Of a stretch of 33,555 nucleotides of DNA, positions 10,272-19,755 are shown in pieces. A program made the position numbers and the translations under genes. Source of the DNA: Clostridiales bacterium (GTDB lineage: Bacteria; Bacillota; Clostridia; Oscillospirales; UBA644); assembly GCA_016281805.1 (NCBI GenBank), contig JAEEJJ010000206.1, positions 1 through 33,555 on the forward strand, read 5' to 3'. Below the pieces are notes generated by a model that saw only the letters and a list, made by a program, of their open reading frames with translations, had not been told where the DNA came from and did not search any database. How positions within the stretch are numbered: position 1 is the first letter of the stretch; each line of letters starts with the position of its first letter.

Positions 10272-10664
10272 TCAGGAATCTGAAATTGTGTCTTTGGACT
10301 GTATCGCCCATTTTTTTATTGATATGCGGTTTTTATCAGCGCCAGTTTCGATTATGTAGGTGTCATCATCTTTTATCTGACGGACAATACCTGTAATTCC
10401 GCCTATTGTGGTGATCTGATCACCTATTCCTATACTGTTACGCATTTTTTGAGTTTCTTTTTCCTGTTTACGTTGAGGTCTTATGAGAAAGAAATAAAAA
10501 GCAACTATTACAAGAACAAACGGAATAAAGCTTAAAAGTGTTGTCCATATATTTGCTGTGGGTTGAGCTGCAACTGCTTCTGCAGTATCGGAAGCAGCGC
10601 CTGTTACGACATCGTCAACGGCATCAAGGAAAATCGTAAGTGCAGTAAAAAATCTTGTTAACAA
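10272..10664 (-). CDS. yajC: Preprotein translocase accessory subunit YajC
   Basis: Small inner-membrane partner of the SecDF-YajC complex. After an atypical 38-residue N-terminal extension rich in Ala, Asp and Thr there is one membrane helix (about 40-62, LLSFIPFVLVIVAFYFFLI). The hallmark RPQRKQEK and a small basic beta domain with MRNSIGIGDQITTIGGITG follow. The protein is 130 residues, slightly longer than usual because of the extension. The start is TTG at 10664, with GGAGG nine bases upstream and no good ATG in frame. It has its own promoter (10698-10726) and leads the unit that continues into scfA and scfB. To my knowledge yajC next to SCIFF genes recurs in Clostridia. Confidence 0.94.
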   Translation of the reverse strand: MLTRFFTALTIFLDAVDDVVTGAASDTAEAVAAQPTANIWTTLLSFIPFVLVIVAFYFFLIRPQRKQEKETQKMRNSIGIGDQITTIGGITGIVRQIKDDDTYIIETGADKNRISIKKWAIQSKDTISDS

Positions 10665-10697
10665 AGTGGTAAACCTCCGCTAAAATAATATATTTTA

Positions 10698-10726
10698 ATT
10701 ATACTATACACCGAAGAAAATTTCAA
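10698..10726 (-). promoter_or_regulatory. Sigma-A promoter for the yajC-scfAB unit
   Basis: Minus-strand TTGAAA (10721-10726), 17-base spacer, TATAAT (10698-10703). Predicted transcription start near 10691, leaving a short leader that contains the GGAGG site of yajC. Confidence 0.8.
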
Positions 10727-10805
10727 GTATTTTCCGCAAAGAATATTATGACATTTTTCTGATAAATCATAATTGAGTAATCAATCCGGAGTTTTGAGCA
10801 GTCAA

Positions 10806-11774
10806 TCACTGATTGATATCTGAGTTAGCGCTCTGAGAAGGGATTTGATCGAGTTTCTCTGCATTCAAAGAACTATTATCTGAATTCTTTGCGCTAGATA
10901 TAAGATCCAAAGGAATAGATCCGTTATTCTGATTTATGGCATTCTTCTCTGATTTATCTTGTTTTTTTGATACAATAAGAATAAATCTTAAAATTACCGC
11001 TGACGCAAGAAAATCGGCGATATATGCAAATATACTGTCAACAGGAATATTATAAGGATTCCCGGGAAAGAAATACATCACAAACTCTGCAAGGTGCAAT
11101 ATTGCAAGAAATACGGTGGAAAGTCCAAATGCAACAAAGTATTTTTTTGAACGAAGACCTGCTAGTATTTTAGAGAAATTCAGAAAGGACAAAACAATAA
11201 AACCTATGAGGAGTATCGTATGTGTGCTGTATGCCTTAGAAAGAATTTCGTTCATGTCAAGAAATCTTGTAAAAAGGCGTAAAACATAATAAAAAGTAAG
11301 CGACAATGAAAGAATAGACATGAAAGAGCTTGAAGAATATCTTTTAGGATCTGATGCGAAAAAAACAATAAATACACAGGAAAGAGCAGCAAGTATTAAG
11401 ATATAGATTTTTGAATCTGTGAATAAATCTTTTATAGTGTCATAAGAAAAGTTGATCTGATATTCTACAAGCAAATCATGAAGAGCACTTCCGAGAATAA
11501 ATACCGCAGAAGCAATCATTATAACTTTATCTGCAATATTAATAGCAGAGAGACGTTTTCTTATAGATTTTGACTCTGTTTTAGTAAGAAAGATTCCTGA
11601 AATAAAAAAAGCAATAACAAGAAAAATATAAATGTTGCACAGCAGAGGGATAAAACTGTCAAGGTAATAAAAACCGCTTGAAGGTTCAATCGCATACAAT
11701 ATTTCGAGAATACGAAAAATGAGTCCGAAAAAACTTAGCGGAAAAAGCATTTTGATGTATATCTTCGTTTTCAT
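10806..11774 (-). CDS. Eight-TM integral membrane protein of unknown function
   Basis: I do not recognise the family. About eight hydrophobic helices fill residues 5-275. A polar, Asn/Ser-rich C-terminal tail of about 45 residues ends in SANSDINQ. No catalytic or transport motif stands out. The reading frame stays open to a TTG at 11813, but the consensus promoter at 11819-11847 would start transcription at about 11812. The real start is therefore the ATG at 11774 or the GTG one codon before it (11777), behind an AAAGGA site. This gives 322 residues. The gene stands alone between the degV terminator and the yajC promoter; no terminator is evident after it, so some read-through into yajC is possible. 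Confidence 0.75.
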   Translation of the reverse strand: MKTKIYIKMLFPLSFFGLIFRILEILYAIEPSSGFYYLDSFIPLLCNIYIFLVIAFFISGIFLTKTESKSIRKRLSAINIADKVIMIASAVFILGSALHDLLVEYQINFSYDTIKDLFTDSKIYILILAALSCVFIVFFASDPKRYSSSSFMSILSLSLTFYYVLRLFTRFLDMNEILSKAYSTHTILLIGFIVLSFLNFSKILAGLRSKKYFVAFGLSTVFLAILHLAEFVMYFFPGNPYNIPVDSIFAYIADFLASAVILRFILIVSKKQDKSEKNAINQNNGSIPLDLISSAKNSDNSSLNAEKLDQIPSQSANSDINQ

Positions 11775-11818
11775 CACAGAAATATATCCTTTTATAAATT
11801 TATATACAACCAAATGAT

Positions 11819-11847
11819 ATTATAACCTATTTTAACGGAAATGTCAA
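11819..11847 (-). promoter_or_regulatory. Perfect consensus sigma-A promoter for the eight-TM gene
   Basis: Minus-strand TTGACA (11842-11847), exactly 17 bases, TATAAT (11819-11824). The expected start near 11812 rules out translation from the TTG at 11813. Confidence 0.85.
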
Positions 11848-11892
11848 GTATTTTGATAATTTGAGCTGATAGTTTTAAATACAACTAAGAAT

Positions 11893-11920
11893 CCAAGCCG
11901 CTCGAAATCAAGCGGCTTGG
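11893..11920 (-). terminator. Terminator hairpin after degV
   Basis: A perfect 10-bp GC-rich stem (11893-11902 with 11911-11920) and an eight-base loop lie 12 bases past the degV stop. On the minus strand the sequence after the hairpin is only moderately T-rich, so termination is likely but the U-tract is not ideal. Confidence 0.75.
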
Positions 11921-11931
11921 AACAATATATA

Positions 11932-12783
11932 TTAGACTGTTTCAAAAAGTATACCGAGTGTATTGGGGCCACAGTGAGATGCAATTGTGGACCCTGCATA
12001 TGTTTCGTAGACAGTATCAAAAATCCCGGTAGCTTTTGTTGCCTCAACACATGCCTGAACATACTCAGGATGTTCAATACATGTATGGGTGACAAAAACA
12101 CGTTTTTTAACAAATTGTAAACCTTCTGCTGACAGTCTGTCATTGATATATTTGACGAGAATATCCTTCATATTTCCTCTGTATTTTTTGCCAACGCCCA
12201 GTTTTCCGTTGGTCACCTCAATACATGGATGAAGTTTCAGCAGATTAGCTCCGAATGCGGAAACTGCAGAACAGCGTCCGCCTTTGTAGAGATAATCAAG
12301 TCTGTCAATAATAAAGCTTACATTCATGTTCTTTGTTTCGGCTGTTACCTTTTTAATGATTTCATCAGCAGATATTCCTTCATCTCTTAAATCACATGCT
12401 TTCAACAAACTGAGTGCAATGCCTGTGGAAAGATTTTCTGAATCCGCAACATAAACATGTCCGACTTCTTTACCTGCAAGAACTGCGTTTTGCATAGTTG
12501 AAGACAATTCATTACCGATTCCGACAAAAACGACATCATATTCGTTATCTACAAAAGGCTTGAAGAAATTGATGAAATCGCCTATGCTCCTGGCAGATGT
12601 TTTAGGTAATATTCCTGTTTTATCGACATAGCTGAATATATCTTTAGGAAAAATATCCTCACCGTCCAGATAATCATTATCCCCTAAAACAACATTAAGA
12701 GGTAATACTTTTATATCGAACTGTTCAATTATTTCTTTTGAAAGGTCACAGCAACTATCAGTGGTGATTACTACTTTACGCAA
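11932..12783 (-). CDS. DegV family fatty-acid-binding protein
   Basis: DegV proteins bind a fatty acid in a pocket between two domains. Several serve as FakB subunits that present fatty acids to the kinase FakA; whether this one does cannot be told here. The 283-residue protein begins with the family pattern VVITTDSCCDL and has LPLNVVLGD, KTSARSIGDF, a central region with LDYLYKGGRCS and a C-terminal THTCIEHPEYV block. The start is a TTG at 12783 behind a GGGAGG site seven bases away. It is 12 bases downstream of the alpha-mannosidase stop, so it is translated from the same message and ends the operon at a terminator. Confidence 0.93.
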   Translation of the reverse strand: MRKVVITTDSCCDLSKEIIEQFDIKVLPLNVVLGDNDYLDGEDIFPKDIFSYVDKTGILPKTSARSIGDFINFFKPFVDNEYDVVFVGIGNELSSTMQNAVLAGKEVGHVYVADSENLSTGIALSLLKACDLRDEGISADEIIKKVTAETKNMNVSFIIDRLDYLYKGGRCSAVSAFGANLLKLHPCIEVTNGKLGVGKKYRGNMKDILVKYINDRLSAEGLQFVKKRVFVTHTCIEHPEYVQACVEATKATGIFDTVYETYAGSTIASHCGPNTLGILFETV

Positions 12784-12795
12784 AAAGACACCTCC

Positions 12796-15700
12796 CTATA
12801 ATTCTACGCAGACGGTCTTAATTTCAAAGGGCTTAACATATATCTCGAATTCTGAATTGGTGGATATTACTGATTTTTCCTCTTCAAGCATATTTGTTTC
12901 AACAATACGTTTAACATCATTTATTCCGACACATGCTTTTACGGTCTTACCTGTTCCGAGTGCGTCATAAAATCTGAATACTATCGCATTGCGGTTTTCG
13001 GCTTTCTTTACAGCCTCAACAATTATATTTGATGAATCAAATTTTATGAGTGATTCAGATAAATCGCAACGGCCTCCGACTGTTGTGACATTAACGTTAA
13101 GTTCGTAGGCAGGTCTTACGACACTTTCAACAGAAAAAGCGTCGTGAGGCAACAGAGAATATGTGAAAGTGTGTACACCGTTATCTCCGCGAGGATCAGG
13201 ATGTGTGCTACTCTTTAAAAGTGTAGGACGCACATCGCTGCCAAGTACCGAAATACCGTATTTGCAGTCGTTCAATATTGCTGCTCCGAATTCCATTTCA
13301 GAAATATCTGTCCATTTATGGTTGCATACTTCAAAACGGGCTCTATCCTGAGAAAGATTTCTATGAGTTGGACGTTCCGCATAGCCATACTGTATTTCAT
13401 GTCTTGCTGTTCCGGAGAAAACGTTAAGCTCAAATCCAGCTTTGAGTAGTTTGTGCTTTTCTTTCCAGTCAACTTTTGTTTCAAAATCAACCTTTTTGCT
13501 GTCAGAATAAAGAACCATATCCTGAGTGAAGAGGGACGCTTCCCCTATTTTCCAAACGCTTCTTATACGTAGCTGAAGTTCTCCCTGATCGATAAGCTCA
13601 CGTGAAACAAGGTTCGACTGAAGCTGCATTTTAAGATACTGATCCGGATTAATATCCCAGTTATCCCAATAATTCGGAAGGTCTTCTCCAAGCCAGATCG
13701 AGTTGAGAGCTCCGCCATCCTTTACAAGTTCTCGACCGGTTGATTTATCGATAAAACTAGATATTCTGCCTATTTTATCAAATTTGATCTCAGCATACGG
13801 AGTAACAACTTTTGAAAGTGATGAGTTTACTCTGAATGGACTCTTTCCTGAATTGTTTATATTATCAAGGGTATATACTGATGATCCAAGCGCAGGGATA
13901 TCCGCACCTGAGACATAGACCTTTTTAATTCCTTCAAGATCAGTATAAGCCTGTGCTTTAAGCCCTTTCGGAGCTTTATCTGTATTTTCGAGAACAAACG
14001 ATTTTCTATTCCAGCTTAAATCGTTGAAAACAGTTATTTCTTTTTCATTGATATCGGAAATCTCGAGTGCCTTTTCGGATGTCAGTATTTGTGCTGCGGA
14101 TATGCCTTCTTTAAATGCTGCTATTGCTTCGTCATTGACCCTTGCAATGGAAGAGCCTGGAAGAATATCGTGAAACTGATGCATCAGGAGATGTTTCCAA
14201 AGCTTATCAAATTGTTCGGTTGGATACTGTTTTCCTCTGAGGAAAGCGAGTGTTGCAACAAATTCAGCAGCTCTCATGGCAAATTCAAGTTTTCTGTTTC
14301 CTTTTTTAACTTCGGCAACAGATGTGAGTGTGCCTCTGTGGAGTTCAAGATAAAGCTCACCAAACCACTTTGGAAGATCCGTTGATGTTTCCTCAAGTTT
14401 GTGCATGAATTTTGAAACTGTTGTCATTTCACCTTTCGGGCAACCTTCAAGATCTCGAACTCGTTTAGCATATTCGGATAATTCGTATGTGGGTCCTCCT
14501 CCGCCATCCCCATGCCCAAGTGCGGCCAGACGCATTTCCTGAACATCTTTATGCTGAACATCATTCCACATCGAAATGAGTGTTTCAGGTGTCGGGTTCG
14601 CAGGAATTGTATTAAAGTGCGCAAGAACAGATGATCCGTCGATTCCTTCCCAGATGAATGTGTCGTAAGGGAAGCGGTTTGTATCGTTCCATGATAATTT
14701 CGTGGTGCAGAAATAGTTTATACCGCATCCTTTTAAAATCTGAGGCAATGCAGCAGAATAGCCAAAAACGTCAGGCTCCCAAAGGACATCGGATGAATAA
14801 CCATAGTATTTTCTTGTGAAAGACTGACCAACAAGCAGTTGACGGACAAAACTTTCACCTGATGTTATATTACAGTCGGGTTCGACCCACATTCCTCCGT
14901 TTGGTTCCCATCTGCCCTCTTTAACGCGTTCCTGAATACGAGCGAAAAGTTCCGGATAATCCTGACGAACAAAATCAGCATGACATGGTGCGCTCTGGAT
15001 AAAAATAAAGTCCTCGTTTTGTTCCATTAAATTCAGAACAGATGAAAAAGTTCTGCCGCACTTTCTTCTTGTCTCGCTTATAGGCCAAAGCCAGGCTGTG
15101 TCGATATGAGAATGTCCTACAAGCCCGATCGTGGGAGCGGTTTTTGAATTCTTTGATGAAAGGAACGGTTTCATTGCGGCACAAGCATCTTTAAGTTTGG
15201 GACGCCATTCGCTTTCAGGTGTTTCATCAGGATCCCCATTAATTATGGAAAAAACATTCTCTAGCACTTTCATTGCTTTTGCGGTTCTAAGACTGTTTTT
15301 GTCATTTTTTGTCGCTTTTACAAATGAAAGCACTGTTGCAAGGTCGAAAATGAAATCACGGACATCTTCACGTTCCATTGCAATGAAGATACCGCCGAAG
15401 GTTTTACATCCTTTAACGATCTTCGGATTATTTTCGCCTATTCCGCATCCGGGGAACCAGTGTCCGCTGTAGGATTCAAATGCAAAATGATATTTATCAC
15501 CTTTTTTTGCTGATTTAACGAGATGAACATATGGATGATTGTTGTCAAAAACACCTTTCAGGATATCATTTGCAAACCAAAGTGTTTCGCCGTTTGTTTT
15601 TGCGGCGACAAACAACCGTTTTCCGTCCATTGATGAAGGGATCTTATAATCGCAGCGAAACCACGCAGTAATACCTTCATCGCCCCAGGATGTTCCTTTT

Positions 15701-15858
15701 TCAATTGGTGTACCAATTTCTTTTGGCTCATGCTGAAGTCTTTCAGGGGTTTCATAAATCGTTACTCCTTTAACTTCTGCAATGTCCTCAAAACGATAGT
15801 GTTCATACTTGCTTAATGCTCTGTGAAGTTTTTCTGTTAAGGTGTTGACAACAAGCAT
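12796..15858 (-). CDS. Alpha-mannosidase, glycoside hydrolase family 38
   Basis: Retaining alpha-mannosidase that trims mannose from glycans; no signal peptide is visible, so it is probably cytoplasmic and acts on imported oligosaccharides. The 1020-residue length fits the MAN2C1-like bacterial group. Zinc-site and catalytic motifs are readable: GHSHIDTAWLWP (H251 and D253 as ligands), EPDVFGYS with D363 as predicted nucleophile, and GHGDGGGG supplying another ligand. An N-terminal beta domain (about 30-160), the catalytic barrel (240-500), a helical bundle and C-terminal beta domains follow the family order. An AAGGAG site lies seven bases before the ATG. It follows the five-repeat protein by 34 bases and precedes degV by 12. 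Confidence 0.95.
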   Translation of the reverse strand: MLVVNTLTEKLHRALSKYEHYRFEDIAEVKGVTIYETPERLQHEPKEIGTPIEKGTSWGDEGITAWFRCDYKIPSSMDGKRLFVAAKTNGETLWFANDILKGVFDNNHPYVHLVKSAKKGDKYHFAFESYSGHWFPGCGIGENNPKIVKGCKTFGGIFIAMEREDVRDFIFDLATVLSFVKATKNDKNSLRTAKAMKVLENVFSIINGDPDETPESEWRPKLKDACAAMKPFLSSKNSKTAPTIGLVGHSHIDTAWLWPISETRRKCGRTFSSVLNLMEQNEDFIFIQSAPCHADFVRQDYPELFARIQERVKEGRWEPNGGMWVEPDCNITSGESFVRQLLVGQSFTRKYYGYSSDVLWEPDVFGYSAALPQILKGCGINYFCTTKLSWNDTNRFPYDTFIWEGIDGSSVLAHFNTIPANPTPETLISMWNDVQHKDVQEMRLAALGHGDGGGGPTYELSEYAKRVRDLEGCPKGEMTTVSKFMHKLEETSTDLPKWFGELYLELHRGTLTSVAEVKKGNRKLEFAMRAAEFVATLAFLRGKQYPTEQFDKLWKHLLMHQFHDILPGSSIARVNDEAIAAFKEGISAAQILTSEKALEISDINEKEITVFNDLSWNRKSFVLENTDKAPKGLKAQAYTDLEGIKKVYVSGADIPALGSSVYTLDNINNSGKSPFRVNSSLSKVVTPYAEIKFDKIGRISSFIDKSTGRELVKDGGALNSIWLGEDLPNYWDNWDINPDQYLKMQLQSNLVSRELIDQGELQLRIRSVWKIGEASLFTQDMVLYSDSKKVDFETKVDWKEKHKLLKAGFELNVFSGTARHEIQYGYAERPTHRNLSQDRARFEVCNHKWTDISEMEFGAAILNDCKYGISVLGSDVRPTLLKSSTHPDPRGDNGVHTFTYSLLPHDAFSVESVVRPAYELNVNVTTVGGRCDLSESLIKFDSSNIIVEAVKKAENRNAIVFRFYDALGTGKTVKACVGINDVKRIVETNMLEEEKSVISTNSEFEIYVKPFEIKTVCVEL

Positions 15859-15892
15859 ATTGTTTCTCCTTTTAAAAATGAATTTGAATTAT

Positions 15893-18800
15893 TTACTGTA
15901 CAGCAAGAAGTCCTTCTCCGGAAGGCTTTTCAGCTATTATTCGCCAATCTGAATCTTCGGTAGCTTTAATCATATATATTTCGACAGACGCGAAATCTTT
16001 TTTATATATAAGCCATTTATCTGATGAGCAGTCCACTTCAACTTCAGCCACGACGCATGTATAAGCAAATGGGGATCTGTACCACGGTTCATACCAATCA
16101 AAATCGGGTGAAATTTCGGCACATGATTTAACAGAAATTTTATTCAATTCGTCAAATAAATACTCTTCATCGTTTTTTGCATAGGTCTCATAAAGAAGAC
16201 TATTCGATTTTTCAACATTTTTCTCATTTAAATATTCAAAATATTTGAACATTGTTTCTGTTGGAGTAAGGCCCGATGGCGGGATAAAGACATTATTATC
16301 GTTGTTTTCACTGTTTTCGGGGGATTCCTCATCATCAGCAAAATCATTTTTAGCTGATGCTTCCGATGTATCTGAAGAGACATCAGAGGATTCGCTATTC
16401 TGTGAATTATCAGTGATCTCTTTACCCTGCTCCGTACTATTATTGCTTACTGCAGATAAAATGGCAAATGTGCCGTCGTCATTTTTTGACAAGGTATAAT
16501 CCACGACATCTGTGCAATATAGGCATAACGGATCGGCATACCATTTGTATTTAACGATTGTGTTCGTGCCTTCGAACGACACTTGCGAAACATGTTTATA
16601 CCGTGCAGGAGCGCTGATCCCCTCATAATAATACATGCCGGTTTCAGAGTTAAATGAGCGACTATAAAAAGCCTCAAAATTATCTTGACAGAAATATTTT
16701 TTTGCGGCAGAGCGAATTTCATCGTTTGTAATCATCAGAAGATTGGGATTGTCCGAAGAAATGGTTCCAAGGCCATCTCTTTTGCATAGCATCATAAGGT
16801 AATCAGCAATCGATGATTTGTTTTCAAAATCTGAAATTGATGCGAATGAAATACCTTCGGCGTCAACCCACGATGTAAATCCGTCAACTGCCAGAACAGC
16901 AGGATCGGAAAGCTTAATTGTGTTGTATTCATCCTCAGGAATAAATGAAATAACGGAAAGCACGCCTCCGGATGATCCTACAGTTAATATGTAATCTTTT
17001 ATACCTTTTTCAAAAGGAGAGTCAACAGGATCTTCTACATTAAGCTGAACCACATAAATACCGTGGTCATCAGAGCTCAATATCGTAAGATCATTCAGCA
17101 TAAGAGTTTTTATAGCACTGTAATCAAATGATGAATTTCCAATAAGTCTGTATAAGGATTCAGTATCTCCTGTTCTGATTGCTTCACAAAAGAGCGCAGC
17201 GGCGGTATCTAAAGATTTTTGATTTATCTCCATCAATGAATTTATAATACTATCATATGAAGATGAGCATATAAACCATCTGTCTATATATCTGCCTCTG
17301 GAATAAAATGTTCCGGTAACATTCACAAATGCAGTACCTTCTGATGCTGGATATAAGGTCATTAAAAATTTTTCAGGACCTTTGAAGAGAATTTCAGTTT
17401 TCTCTACTGAAGATAGTTCCGGAACGATTTCTAAAGGCAAAAGATCGATAGCAGCCAGAACAGAAAGAGCATCATCTGTATTTTCACCGTATTTTTCTCT
17501 GAACGAATTCTTGTCTGTTACTGTTACTTCAACGCTGTCTGCGTTTTTCTGAAGAGCACCAAGTTCTGTAGCAGAAACGATCCAAGCTTCAGTATATAAG
17601 TTTTCCTGAACATAATTAATAATTGTTTCTGAAATTGAAGATGATATTCTGAATACCTGTTTTTCATTTTCGTTGATCGCCAAAACAGAATTTTTAGATG
17701 TGTAAAAGCAAAGGGACAATTCCGGCAATTTGTTTATATTAAATACAAGATCGGGATCACCTATAAGTTCAAGGACAGGACTTTCAGTCCATGATGAAAT
17801 ATTAAGGACAGAAAGAAAATCAGGTTGAACAGAAACTGTATATCCACTACCCTTATACTGAACAGATATATGTTTTTTATCAGAAATGGCATTGGAAACA
17901 GTTGTTTTTAAATTTGATACGGTTTCAGGTTTATCCAAGTTACTTTTAAGATATTCGCTGATCGAAGAAAAAACAGCGGAAGGCACATTATAATAAGTGT
18001 TTTCGTACTCAGCAACTGAATATACAGAGTAAAGATTAACAGTTAATGATTTGCCTCCATTGATTACTATATCAGCATTTTCCGGTAAACCTGCAGGAGC
18101 TGTGAATCTGCGCTGCCATCTCGGGACATCGAGAAGCAGGTCAAGAGACGTATCTGGCGAGATATTATACTCTTTCCCACCTTTTTTTACAGTAATCTGA
18201 TCATCAGCACTTGTTAAGCCATCAAAAAGTGTTGAAACATCGTTAAAATATGATTTCGCCACAAGTTCTGAACTTGCTACGGAAAGTTCGTTGACAGAAT
18301 AAACAGTTGAAGTTCCTAAATAATCGATCACGCCGATATTGATTGATTTATATACGCTTATTTTGAGGCCTGACTTTGTATCAACAACGACTGTAGGCTC
18401 AAAATCCGGATTCACAGTGTTTGTTTCAGTCCACTCTGCAATATTCATGGCAGTCGCAAGTTGAGCTCCTGAATCAATTGTTTTCGATGAACCCAAAACA
18501 GATACTGTTATGTTTTCAGCGCCAGAAAGAAACGCAGAAGCATCTTTAACGGAAATAAAAGAATTATCATATATAAACGCGCTGATAGATGAGAGAATTT
18601 CAGATGGAACTGAATAATATCTTGATTTTTCGTTGTATGATATTTCAGCGACGCTATCATCATTAAAAGCAAGAAAATAGTTCTCTCCGATTTTAAATAT
18701 AAGAGAACTGTTAAATTCTCTGTTAAAATCAGGGAGATAACGCCATTGTTCGCTCTTAAGCATATCAAAAATAAGATCTTTTTGCGATATTATAATGCTC

Positions 18801-18997
18801 TTGCCGTTGAAAGAACCTGTTAGAGGATCATTTTCGCGCAGAGAGCTGAGCGCAACGTCTTTATTAAGTGCGCTGCGATCATCGTTGTTTTTTAAATTCA
18901 GATAAACTGTAAGTGATACGATCGCTGCAATTAAAATGACAGCAACAAGTATCACAAATAATATCTGACCTATTGATACTGATTTGCTTGTTTTCAT
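15893..18997 (-). CDS. Membrane-anchored 1034-residue protein with five degenerate repeats and NTF2-like C-terminal domains
   Basis: I do not recognise this as a named family. It has a short cytoplasmic start and one TM helix (about 11-34), then a large predicted extracytoplasmic part. Five related units of about 95-105 residues cover roughly 60-145, 155-250, 262-352, 370-468 and 487-592. The first four share a tryptophan (W85, W189, W294, W403), and most carry a hydrophobic Tyr-Val/Ile-Pro/Ser element followed by an Ile/Tyr-rich helix. Residues about 595-700 and 905-1034 resemble small alpha+beta (NTF2-like) folds, separated by a Ser/Glu/Asp-rich linker (about 851-903). It lies 16 bases after the small membrane protein and 34 before the GH38 gene. 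A cell-envelope role is inferred. Confidence 0.7.
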   Translation of the reverse strand: MKTSKSVSIGQILFVILVAVILIAAIVSLTVYLNLKNNDDRSALNKDVALSSLRENDPLTGSFNGKSIIISQKDLIFDMLKSEQWRYLPDFNREFNSSLIFKIGENYFLAFNDDSVAEISYNEKSRYYSVPSEILSSISAFIYDNSFISVKDASAFLSGAENITVSVLGSSKTIDSGAQLATAMNIAEWTETNTVNPDFEPTVVVDTKSGLKISVYKSINIGVIDYLGTSTVYSVNELSVASSELVAKSYFNDVSTLFDGLTSADDQITVKKGGKEYNISPDTSLDLLLDVPRWQRRFTAPAGLPENADIVINGGKSLTVNLYSVYSVAEYENTYYNVPSAVFSSISEYLKSNLDKPETVSNLKTTVSNAISDKKHISVQYKGSGYTVSVQPDFLSVLNISSWTESPVLELIGDPDLVFNINKLPELSLCFYTSKNSVLAINENEKQVFRISSSISETIINYVQENLYTEAWIVSATELGALQKNADSVEVTVTDKNSFREKYGENTDDALSVLAAIDLLPLEIVPELSSVEKTEILFKGPEKFLMTLYPASEGTAFVNVTGTFYSRGRYIDRWFICSSSYDSIINSLMEINQKSLDTAAALFCEAIRTGDTESLYRLIGNSSFDYSAIKTLMLNDLTILSSDDHGIYVVQLNVEDPVDSPFEKGIKDYILTVGSSGGVLSVISFIPEDEYNTIKLSDPAVLAVDGFTSWVDAEGISFASISDFENKSSIADYLMMLCKRDGLGTISSDNPNLLMITNDEIRSAAKKYFCQDNFEAFYSRSFNSETGMYYYEGISAPARYKHVSQVSFEGTNTIVKYKWYADPLCLYCTDVVDYTLSKNDDGTFAILSAVSNNSTEQGKEITDNSQNSESSDVSSDTSEASAKNDFADDEESPENSENNDNNVFIPPSGLTPTETMFKYFEYLNEKNVEKSNSLLYETYAKNDEEYLFDELNKISVKSCAEISPDFDWYEPWYRSPFAYTCVVAEVEVDCSSDKWLIYKKDFASVEIYMIKATEDSDWRIIAEKPSGEGLLAVQ

Positions 18998-19013
18998 TTA
19001 TTTCTCCGAATAA

Positions 19014-19733
19014 TTATCCGAACATTGTTTTTATCTCTGAATAATCCTGTGATTTCCAGTAAATGACGTCTCCATAAACAATATCTCGAGAAACAACTGC
19101 CATTATTTTATCACCATCATAAAATGAAGCACTGTATCTGAACACACCCCCGCCTTCTTCGTTAAGACTCGTGATTGTGGAGATAAATTCTGAAACAGCG
19201 GAGGGAAAATTGTCAGGAGTGGTGTTTATTTCAAGATAAAGTGCAGGTTGTTCCATACCATAGGTAGAATAAAATCCTATATATCGACAATCAAAACCTT
19301 TTTTTCTAAGATCATATTTAATAAAAAACTTTTTCATGACCTCATCACTTTCGCCGCCCATATACTGTACGACAACCTGCTCTGATGAAGTATAAATATT
19401 ATAAAAAAGAGTAGAATAAACAGTTTTTCCCGAAGGTGATCTGAGTGAAACATTGTATATATTCTGTTCAAACTCAGCGCATCTGAGCGCATTCAGGAGT
19501 TTTCGAATATTCATTATATCATTCGCAGTCACCTGCTCATCGTCCGAATCGACAGTCAGGTAAATCGTATCGCGAGCATAAGACGTATCACGAACTGTAA
19601 TACTGTATTCTGATAGTTTTCCTCGAACATAAGTATCTCTTTTTTCAATTTCGGTTTCGCATAAAGTAAACGCAAGCCAGCCTGAAACAGAAACAATAAT
19701 AATCAGATATAGGAAGGCTTTTATAAATCTCAC
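19014..19733 (-). CDS. Small single-TM envelope protein of unknown function
   Basis: The family is not recognised. The protein has one N-terminal TM helix (FLYLIIIVSVSGWLAFTL) and an extracytoplasmic domain of about 210 residues with alternating beta-like segments. The frame is open further upstream to a TTG at 19784, but that TTG is itself the -35 box of the promoter at 19756-19784. I therefore choose the GTG at 19733, giving 239 residues, with a GGGGTG site just upstream; an ATG at 19748 lies at the predicted transcription start and is less likely. It is the first gene of the operon with the five-repeat protein, GH38 mannosidase and degV, and a physical partnership with the repeat protein is plausible from the 16-base gap. 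Confidence 0.65.
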   Translation of the reverse strand: MRFIKAFLYLIIIVSVSGWLAFTLCETEIEKRDTYVRGKLSEYSITVRDTSYARDTIYLTVDSDDEQVTANDIMNIRKLLNALRCAEFEQNIYNVSLRSPSGKTVYSTLFYNIYTSSEQVVVQYMGGESDEVMKKFFIKYDLRKKGFDCRYIGFYSTYGMEQPALYLEINTTPDNFPSAVSEFISTITSLNEEGGGVFRYSASFYDGDKIMAVVSRDIVYGDVIYWKSQDYSEIKTMFG

Positions 19734-19755
19734 AACGTCACCCCGCATCCGATTA

